A stretch of 64,000 nucleotides of DNA, taken from positions 1,349,297 through 1,413,296 of the forward strand of contig NW_023998433.1 of the NCBI RefSeq assembly GCF_014805625.2. Reading direction: 5' to 3'. The position numbers were made by a program, and so were the translations under genes. Source of the DNA: Glossina fuscipes. Lineage: Eukaryota; Arthropoda; Insecta; Diptera; Glossinidae. Positions 55,150 through 64,000 of the stretch are shown here, piece after piece; within the stretch, counting starts at the first letter, position 1, and every line of letters begins with the position of its first letter. The notes below the pieces were generated by a model that worked only from the letters and a program-made list of their open reading frames with translations, had not been told where the DNA came from and did not search any database.

Positions 55150-55800
55150 ATTCGTACAATGTATATTAATCAAAATATTTTCCATCATTTTCTACAACGT
55201 TTTCCAACGTTTCTGGTGACATGGTAATGCTGTGTCGAAAGAATGATGTTGGTTTGGCAGCGATCCTATCATCGACTCATTTTCCAACGTCTTCAACATT
55301 TCGCAACCACGTGTCAGCCAAGGTTGGTTGCTGCATCGATCTGAACAAGTGGTAATCAAAAGACGCTATGTCTGGTGAATAGGTTGGGTGTGGCAGAACT
55401 CGCCATTCGCGCTGCAACAGTGTATCCTTGACAACTCTTGCAGAGTGTGGCCGACCGTTGTCATGCAATCGCGTGACTTTATGTATGTTAATCCCTATTA
55501 TTGCTCTTTTTTTTTACAATCATATATCGTTCAATTTGTTCCACTGATGTCGCTACATATCTGCAGTAACAGTTTGATTCGGTTTCACCAGCTCGTAATA
55601 CACTACACCTTACTGATCTCAGCATATGCACAGCAAAACTTTATGGAAATGAATATTCCGTTTCGGCGTCGATGTGGATGGCTCTCCTAAGCTAATCCAT
55701 AACTTTTTTTGGTTTGGGATTGTCATAGTAGTTCAGCGTCAGTCGCAATACACAACAGAAAACTCTTCTTTTTTTGGCTGGCAAATGAAACAGCGATGTT
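55150..55800 (-). pseudogene. Mariner transposase catalytic-domain remnant
   Basis: Pieces on minus, from 55690 down: GEPSTSTPKRNIHFHKVLLC, then GVVYYELVKPNQTVTAD. In another frame at 55468-55277 come MHDNGRPHSARVVKDTLLQ and LPHPTYSPDIASFDYHLFRS. A third frame ends NVVENDGKYFD or its equivalent near 55160. HDN and FDY are separated by 34 residues, as in DD34D mariners. Three frames and several stops show it is dead. The N-terminal DNA-binding part is not seen, and I could not define inverted repeats. Confidence 0.8.
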
Positions 55801-58800
55801 GAAATGGAGAAGAAGTGCTTTGCTAACCGAGACATAATATATATTCCGATTTCCAAAGCGTTGGATGGAATCCCTTACTGCTATTTTATATTCGTAAGAG
55901 TATCACGGAAAAGTGATATAAATAGGATAGGTGTCTCTTTACGCCAAGAAATGCCATTGATTTGACTTGAATACATCAATTACGGTTGATATCCATAATC
56001 TCAGTTGATTGATCCTTTTGCAAAGCAGATCGTCAAAGTTTGGTTTGAAAGTTCAAGACATTTTTTGGAGCAAAGATCAGCCATTACAACAACACATTAC
56101 GAAAGAAAGTTAAGAATTTATGCAGAGAAAATTGAGAATTTAAAGAGCAAATTGAAACAATCAGCTTGAATTATATCAAAAGACGGTGAGACTACGATTT
56201 TCTAATGTTCTCTGTAGTGATTGAAAGACGGAAAATTTCATTCATAATTGAATAAAGATTTTGTATTGAAAAAAAAAATTCAGTTTTGAGCTGGATTGAC
56301 TTTCGCTGACTATGAATTTATTTGAAGGTTGTTATGAGTTGCTTCAAAATTTTGTTTGACAAAAATTTCGAGCAGTTTGTTTAATAGCAATTTTTAAGAG
56401 ACGAAAATTGCAGCGAACTTCATTAGGCTCGGGAATGGAGTGTTAGGTTTTTTTTGAAGGTTATTTTCACCTTCAATAAGTTTTTGTTTAGATATGGTTT
56501 ATTTAGTTTTACCTAGTTTAGCTTTAAATCTTAGATATGTTAACCGTCGAAATAAGTTTGCAACTCCTTAGTGAATATATAAATAAATTAGTAGATAGCT
56601 AAGCCGAGTTAGAAATGATATCTGCAAATAGATAAGGCCGGAAATCATTTCGCCAGTTCAAATACCACGAGCAGTAGAGTTTACTTTGCTTGTAGTTATA
56701 GTGAGTGCTCAATCAGTAAAGGGATAATACTTACCGATTGGGCACGCACTCACTAGATTGCGGCGACCACATCCTTTAACCCGTGGAACCGTCACTGTGT
56801 TACACCAATAGGTGAGATCTCCTTAGTGACTGGTCACATTAAAAACAAAAAACAAAAAACATTTTTGATAAATTCCATTAGTATTTTACGCAACTTTGAT
56901 TTTTTTTTTAGTCGTTTGTTTTTCGGAGAACACGTAAAAGCTATAGAAGTTCATAATTTAAAGCCTTTCGTTACTATTCTAGTAAGAAGTAGCCTAGTCA
57001 GAGCTAGCTTATGGCCTTAGCGGTTGCTTGCAAATATATTGTTGTTGGAAAGTGAGATATGGACAAGGCGACCAAGCTTCGCTGAACAAAATAGCAGCGA
57101 TCACTGGGAAAAGTATGCACTATTAAGTTAACATTAAAAATACCATAATCATGAAGCAACAAGGAGATTGTTAAATTTTATAAAGTGGATAGCGAGGATG
57201 CTTTTGAGTGATGATTTCTTTTCAGTGCAAACGCTATCAAATCAAACATAAACAAGAACTTACACCGAAATGACTGCTCCTGCTTGCACCATCTCAGCTA
57301 GTATTACATACCCACGTTGTTGTATATGAGAAGAGCAAAAAAGAATTCATCTGGAAATCATATAAAAATTGTTTCGCTGGAATGGATTCGATACTGTTTA
57401 CAATGGCTTGGTGTTTCCTCATTTTTGAACGTCGCAAGCTCGACATATTGTATATGAGCGATTGCACCAACAATCAGCCAGGAGATGTATGCACTATTTT
57501 GTCAAGGAAAAACTAACAGAGAATTAGTATCAGAATGACAAAGAACTGAATTGCATATACTCTTGCTAAGGGCCCCAAGTATGGAAATTTCCATCTCTAG
57601 TGTGAATGCAAAAACATATTTAGTTTTTAATAATACACATTTGATTGATAAGAAACTTGCATTTAGGTGGAGCTTTCTGTTATTGCGTTTAATTAAATTA
57701 GCTAGAGACCGTACATACCTATGTGCATGCCCATATTTCCATGAATGCATGTATGTACATAGTAAACGCTCGTAAATACCATCCACTGTGGCATTTCATT
57801 TACATTTCTTCTCTTTTTGTGTTCTTTCCTTTTTTTTTTTTTCTGTTTTGTTTCCTTAGTTTATTACAATACGACTTTATTGTTGTATTCTCATAACAAA
57901 TGCAAGCGTCTTCAATGTCGGCAAACACCGAAAAAAAGACATTCATCAAGTAATCTATAAAAACAATAAGCGTATGCACATATGCATAATGTTCACATCA
58001 GAATCAATGGAATATTTTCAGTTCATTTACGATATTAGTTCTGAGAAAAACAGGGAAAGAAAAACCCACCATACCGTTCTATTGGTCCGTCGGTTTATAA
58101 ATTTCAACGTATGACTACGTGTTACTTCGAGCTTAGAAGAACACACATTTCATGTTAGTCATTGCATCCAGGACTTCTGAATTTCCTGCAAAAAAGGTTA
58201 AAACAATCCGGTTTTTTCGTGCAATGCGATGATGATCAGAATGCTGCGAAGAAAGAGAAAGAGTGAGGGAGGTTGCCGCAACTGCGTAGGTTTGCGCCCA
58301 ATCGGCGCAGACCGATTAAGTACCCACTACGGGTATAGCCAAAGTAAACTTTACAGCACTGAAATTTGAACTCGCAAACATCGAATTGGTATTTGCAATT
58401 CGTAATTGTTTGGCTGCTCTTGCTGTTCATATGGACGGTGACACCTAGTTAAAGCAATATTCAAAGCTTATAAGATGCTGTAACGATCAGGTCAAAATTA
58501 CTCCTGGAAACGCATTTCGTATAAAATATGTATAAAAAAGAAGAAAATACAAAAAAAAAGTTTTGCAATTAAAAGCAACTAAGGGGATTATTCGATAATT
58601 TCAAAGGATACTTCATCGTCAACAAACTGTTCTCTAAAGCTCTCGTAGACTGTAAGAAGTGATATCATCCTGTTCAATGAAAACAACGTAAGTTATAAAC
58701 AGAATGGAGAGATTTCTTAATACTTGGAAATTTGGGTATGAAAGTTCACTTTTAAGAACAAAATGGAGGCATGACACTTCGTAAAAAACAATAGTTTCGC

Positions 58801-60964
58801 ATTTAGAGTAAAAAATCAAAAATTTTATAAATGTATGAACTCAAAATCTAGATTTTAAAAACGTAATTCCATTTTTTTTTGGTTTTTTTTCCATTTGGAA
58901 GGAAATCGCTAATAATCGTCAAATTTTAAATGATTAAAAAAATTCTATTATGCAAGTGCAACGCCGATTTCACGACAAACGGACGAAAATTGAAAGCTCG
59001 GGTGAACGTTTATTGTTTGGGCTACCGTTACTGAGGATGGACAACGCTATAGATGGACATGACGAAATTTTATCTAATCTATGACTTAAATTTCGAAAAT
59101 GTTGACCTTAACCTCACATTTGGCTTTAACTAGCACTATTGCAAGTAATCATTTCTTACCGGCTGAGATATGCAATAAGATACAATAATTTCGGGAAATT
59201 GGACTATTGAATGACCTCCAAAGAAGCTGTGCTTTAACATCTTTCGTCTACGTACTGTGTGTTGAATTATTTGACGTCGCCGAAAATTGGCTACATCGAG
59301 TTCCTTCTTGTAAGGAGAAGCTGTGGTCGCCATTTCAAAGACATTCTAGATAACGCAAAGAAAAAAAAAGTAGTTTTTCCTCAAATTTTTACAATTTTTT
59401 TTTGTTTTTACTTTTCATCAAATCAAAGCAATTACATTCTGTATAAGTTACCGCATGCATCCGATCCTACGTATATATTTATGAGAGTGAGTGTGTACGT
59501 TTTTGTGTGTAAATTTTTGCCTTTACTAATTAAGTTAATTAAAGAAATGAAAAGTCTATTCAAATCTCAGTGTATGGTGGTTAGATTCTAGATGTTTATC
59601 ATCTCAAAGAGTAGCTCAAGATGACTTGTAAATCTAGGAAAAATTTTCGAAAGCGAACGAAGCAAACGATTTTCTTATCTAGCGTCAAAAATATAGAAGG
59701 TTATATCCTTTTGCATTTTGATAAGTTTTCGCCAGATATAAGTCCGGAGCTGTAGTTCATATTATACATGCCTTTGCTTTTATTTCTGCTTGATCCCAGA
59801 TAAACAGATAGACATCGTAGCATAAGCATAAATGATTTGTGTAAGGGTACAGAATATCATCACTTAATTGAATTTTATTGCCGCGCTGAATCAATGATCA
59901 AGAGGTTACCAGTTAGGTCGTGTGACAATTAAATTTTATTTCCATTGATTTTCTTTTCTACCGTGAATATAATCATTCACTTGAAAGCCTTGTTCTTCCA
60001 TTCACTTTTATTTTTCTTTTGCTTTTGTTTTGATTTTGTTTGTGTTGCGCTTTCATTCTTCATGCTTGCATATATTTTTGTGGCTGTTAGACTTAATAAT
60101 TATGAACTTATTACATCATGTTTGAAAAGAAGAGTTTTACAAACAAACAATTCACAAACTTGTCAATGAACATGTAACAAATTCTTGGAGGATCAGTATT
60201 TATAGAGGCACGCGGAAATATATATTTATACGCGATATAAGTTCGAAAAGATATCAAAGAATTTCTTAGCACATATCAATAACTAATGGACATTGAATTA
60301 TTTCTTAAACTAATTGTTGTTCGTAGATTGCCTTACGATATATATGTCTATGTTCACATACCTATCTCTACGTATCTCTGTACTTATGATCTCCATTAGT
60401 TCCAATAGCAGCACGATGGTAATCAAGACTGCAATTAGTATGCAAGTAGTATTCTTCCTACACGAATCCTATAAGTTGTGTTTATTCGTATTATTATAAT
60501 ATTGCATTAAGGAAAAAGTTCGTGGGATCTTTCGTTCAAATTTCAAAGCATTTTTTTTTTATATTTTAAATGAATTTTGTTAAACCAAAGATAACCTTTT
60601 GCAATTTTTCTGGAGCAAAACTATTACATCATCACTGCAGAAATTTTGGAATTTCCAGACGAGAGAAAGGCTGAATAATTGGTTTTCATAGGTCATTTTT
60701 CAAGTCAGCTTTCCACCATTAAGAGAGTTTCGCAGAGAGCGAAATAAACGCGGTCGACCGGGATAAACTTTAGGACGCACTGTGGATGCATTTAAAATTT
60801 CCAAGCAAGCTCTCCCGACTTCTATAATTATTAAAGACGTATCTGGCCTGGAAGTTACATCTCAATTTTGCGTTTGGAGGGCATTATTTCCTGGTAGCAG
60901 GAATTAAAAGTACGTGCCCGCCAACGTTGAAGCACTTCGTGATACAAGATTATCTCTCAATCCT
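55801..60964. other. Long stretch without a supported gene
   Basis: Scattered short open frames on both strands, none with a domain, splice pattern or codon composition that supports a gene. A hairpin at 56699-56755 is listed separately. Several poly-T and poly-A runs. Confidence 0.45.
56699..56755. other. Imperfect inverted repeat (hairpin)
   Basis: Left arm TAGTGAGTGC..TCAATCAGTAA and right arm TTACCGATTGGGCACGCACT then CACTA pair over two about 10-bp blocks, separated by a small bulge, with a loop of about 10 nt. The function is unknown. Confidence 0.6.
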
Positions 60965-61720
60965 ACTAAATACAAAGCATTACTTTGAAAAAGTGTCATT
61001 GACTTTGAGAAAGCGTTCGTCACCTTCCACCACTCTGCAATCTGGAATACACTCTTCTGCAAACGAATACCAAAAGGTTTACTTCCCTTTTCAAGACCCT
61101 ACATGACATTGCTAACTGCCGCACACGTCTACACGAAGATACCATCAGCCGTTCAATAAATCTCAAAGTAGGTGCCTGTCCGGATTGTCCACTATCCCGT
61201 CACCTATTGAACCTAGTCGTCGACAACATAATGAGAAAAGCCACATTAATGCCTAAGCACATCACATGGCGCTTAAACGGTAGGCTTGATGATTTCGACT
61301 ACGAACACGATATATGCTTGCTGTCTCAAAAACTCGACTATATGCAATCGAAACTGAAAGAAGCAGCAATTTGCGGTCTCAAGGTAAACATACCTGAAAT
61401 TAAGATTCTGAGAATTAACACAAAAAATGGGCGAGAATTCACACTGTAGCACCAGTATATTGCAGACGTCCAATCTTTTTGCTAATTTGGAAGTATAATA
61501 GCAACAACAGGGGGCTCGAAGGAGAACGTTGCGAATCGTCTAACAAAGCCCAGACTAATCTATGGCCAACTTACCTTTGTATGAAAATTTCACCATATCT
61601 CCAAACGCACCAAGATTAATACCTTCAATGGCTGTACGAAATCTGTTGCGCTGTACGGCTGCGTATCATGGAACGCAGCGCGTTACGATCTCAATGCGTT
61701 ATCAACACACACACGTTTTC
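60965..61720 (+). mobile_element. Degenerate non-LTR retrotransposon RT
   Basis: Near 60985 IDFEKAFVTFHHSAIWNTLF is RT motif A with the second Asp changed. The frame 61207-61449 reads LNLVVDNIMRKATLM, WRLNGRLDDFDYEHDICLLS (a damaged FADD box, here YEHD) and GLKVNIPEIKILRIN. Then, in broken frames, GSIIATTGGSKENVANRLTK and a KSVALYGCVSW-like block complete the usual order of the LINE group with ...LDFADDLALLS.... Both catalytic positions are damaged. Confidence 0.75.
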
Positions 61721-62879
61721 CACATATTTTCCTTTCTTTTTTCAGTTCTCTATAGGACTGTAATTTTAATTTAGTGTTACCACAGTTACGCGGTACTTAA
61801 ATTATTGGAGAAAACGCCATGAACTTTCTCTTCGATCTGTTTCAGCAATTCGAATCTTTCGGCTTTGTATGATTAAGCCCTGAAGGCGAGTACAGACGCT
61901 AAACTTTGTACAAATATGTATATGTATATATGTATAAAGATAATGGCATGTGCAAGGATCAAACGGATTTATTTGCTCAAGTTCTTTGATACAAAATTTA
62001 ATAATAGTTTTTTTCTTGTTTAAAATTCAATTAGTCCATCGGGTCTCTAATATATCAACATGTATGAGTCCATCTTTATTCTACAGCAATTGTAGCCATC
62101 ATCTTTTCGAATACAATTTTGGTATTCTCAACATCTGGCAGCGACTGACTAAAAAGTCGCTGGTCAGAATCTGAACTTCGGGTTGTGGCGATGCATAATG
62201 GATTCAAATCTCATTGACAGTAGCAGATTGCCTAATCCATTGCATTAAATTTGCCCCAAGTTGATTGAGCGTTATTAACTTTTTTCCTTCTGCCCCACTG
62301 GCAGGAATTTGGGCACTCAGTTGGCGTAATTGACACAGACGTTCACTTGCAGATCTCTGCATTAAAACACAAATAGATTAAATACAATTATCCGGAAGTT
62401 AAATTTCTTTCCGCTAGGAACGTTGCACACGCCCTTCTTTCAACATATACTTATTATTAGCCAATAATACAATAAAATCTCCTCAATATATTTACTGAAA
62501 ATGTAAAATCATAAATATGCATCCATCCAATTGTCCTATCATTTAACCAAACTCCTACCGGTCAGTTATAATTACAGTTTCGACTACAGTTTTTTACATA
62601 TACAATACTGGTTAATGCAGATTTGATCCCTCAAAGTGAGATCCAAAATAATGAAGAGTTACAGAAACTCTAATCGTTGAAATATTAGCTAACGCTGCCA
62701 ATAGGTTTTGTGTAATAAATTTTTTAATAACTATCTTTAAAAAAACGAACAATTAATATTTAAACAGTTCTTTTTTTTTTTTTTGACCAGCTACTGATGT
62801 CCATAGGGAAGGATTATAGGAAGAGTCGGGAAAAGAGAGGAATAGTGTTTGTTAACGTTCGACTTGAAAATGAAGCCAT
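61721..62879. other. Non-coding stretch
   Basis: No gene or named repeat seen. Confidence 0.45.
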
Positions 62880-63680
62880 CAGGTACGGCAGGAAAGATCA
62901 CTGCTGGTTGGTTGTTGCAAAGGCACGTTTAAAAAACGGGGAATCGCAGTAGTGTGTTGTGCGGTATACAGGTCACTCCAGAAAGAGTAAGTGAGCACGC
63001 TCACTAGTCGTGTTAAAGCATTTACTTGATGGATATATCTTTGTCTCTGATGAACATTTGCCCTGAGTGCGTCTGCACATGAGCGCAACACAACCCGCGT
63101 TATGACAAGTTCTGGAGACACTTTCGTCACCCATGAACGCCTGAGCCTTTCGCTAAGTCTAGAGACTCCCGCCTACACATGCACTAATTTTTGACTGGAT
63201 ATAGGAGGTGTAAAAGGCAAATGTAATGCCCGTAGTGAAGTATTGTTTGCATCGCTTTAAAAAACCTGTCCAACTAACATCATTTTTCTACATTGATACC
63301 ATCGAAAGAGAGGGGTTGATCATAATGGTCCCTGTACGTTAGGAAACAGCTTTGGGTTTCAGCGGCATTAATCCTTAACCCGGTTTAGCGTGTCATTCAT
63401 TATGCGGCGTTTATTCTATAGGATTCTCCATTATGCACAGGAGATCGTTGATGAACATCTGAAAAAGAGAAGGGGAAGGAACACAGCCCTGTGCTACACC
63501 TGCATTTAATAGAATTAATTTGAAGAATGCCCGTTGATTACCACACTTACCGAACGGTTTTTCAAGAAACTCAAGCAAAAGGGCTGTCGACATGAAAGGC
63601 AATCAGTTTAGAAGCAAGAGCATCACGCCGCACTTTGTCGAATGCCGTGAAGTTATCCAGAGCAACGACGTTACTTTCGC
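62880..63680 (-). mobile_element. Jockey/CR1-like LINE RT fragment (minus)
   Basis: On minus, near 63660-63640, a FDKVRRDALA-like motif A remnant; at 63602-63411 INAGVAQGCVPSPSLFQMFI in slightly shifted spelling (RT motif B, ...INAGVPQGSVLSPTLF.LFINDLL... in intact relatives), then NDLLCIMENPI. After a deletion, 63150-62880 resembles the C-terminal end of such ORF2 proteins (a CRRTQGK and FFKRAF-type segment). Stops and frameshifts throughout. Confidence 0.7.
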
Positions 63681-64000
63681 CAAAGTGGCGAATAGGTCTG
63701 TTTCACGTTTCGGTAAGCGAGGGCATTAGGTCACCAATGGACCGTTATAATACTTGGCATTTTTTTTCATATTATTGTGTATTTATTTATCGTTTCCTTT
63801 CAACTAAAAATTCTCTGGACATATTATACTCAAAAATGTTGGTATTGTTATTGTAAAATGTAATTAACTTGCTTTTGATTAATAAAATGGTGTGAAACCA
63901 ATTTGTAAGGTTAACTATTAATTACTTTGGCTACGTGAATGAATTGGTCTTTCGACATTTCGTTTCCATAAAAGTAAAGCGAAAAATCTGGCTCAAGTGG
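63681..64000. other. Non-coding end of window
   Basis: AT-rich; no feature recognised. Confidence 0.45.

Noticed and set aside
1..64000. CRISPR arrays, operons, bacterial promoters or terminators
   Set aside because: Introns, AATAAA signals and insect transposons show this is a fly nuclear genome; the regularly spaced repeats present are microsatellites.

Overview
This is eukaryotic nuclear DNA, almost certainly from a higher (schizophoran) fly. It is AT-rich, with short GT-AG introns, AATAAA poly(A) signals, TA, CA and TAA microsatellites, and insect transposable elements (mariner, piggyBac-like, I-clade and CR1/jockey-like LINEs, a tRNA-derived SINE). Two runs of N (32058-32457, 45590-45689) mark scaffold gaps. 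The species cannot be fixed from the sequence.

Host genes are sparse. (1) 24150-24962 (+): a mitochondrial RsfS/MALSU1-type ribosome-silencing factor, best explained by a 66-nt GC-AG intron. (2) 29533-30457 (+): a three-exon secreted or membrane protein related to TP53I13. (3) 30584-30890 (+): a small unrecognised protein with one apparent extra base. (4) 31021-31314 (+): coding sequence ending in a membrane segment, interrupted by one in-frame TAG. (5) 42174-45402 (-): the 3' three exons of a large leucine-rich-repeat protein, with one extra base in a homopolymer and a dead mariner in its last intron. Its 5' exons are lost at or beyond the gap.

Most of the rest is repeat-derived. A 5'-truncated I-clade LINE (34905-38128) is bounded by a 12-bp target duplication. 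Inside the last codons of its ORF2 sits a tRNA-derived SINE (37775-37963) with its own 15-bp duplication. The SINE's 3' half and TAA tail resemble the LINE's own 3' UTR, so SINE and probable mobilising LINE are caught in one nested locus. Four further SINE copies occur in the window. Two copies of one CR1/jockey-like LINE (25985-28270 minus, 49150-52729 plus), three other LINE fragments, five mariner remnants, a piggyBac-like remnant and two unnamed dispersed repeat families (here P and Q) were also recognised.

The first 24 kb and 52.7-61 kb hold no gene I can support. They read as intergenic or long-intron DNA with decayed repeats. No CRISPR array, operon or other prokaryotic feature is present.
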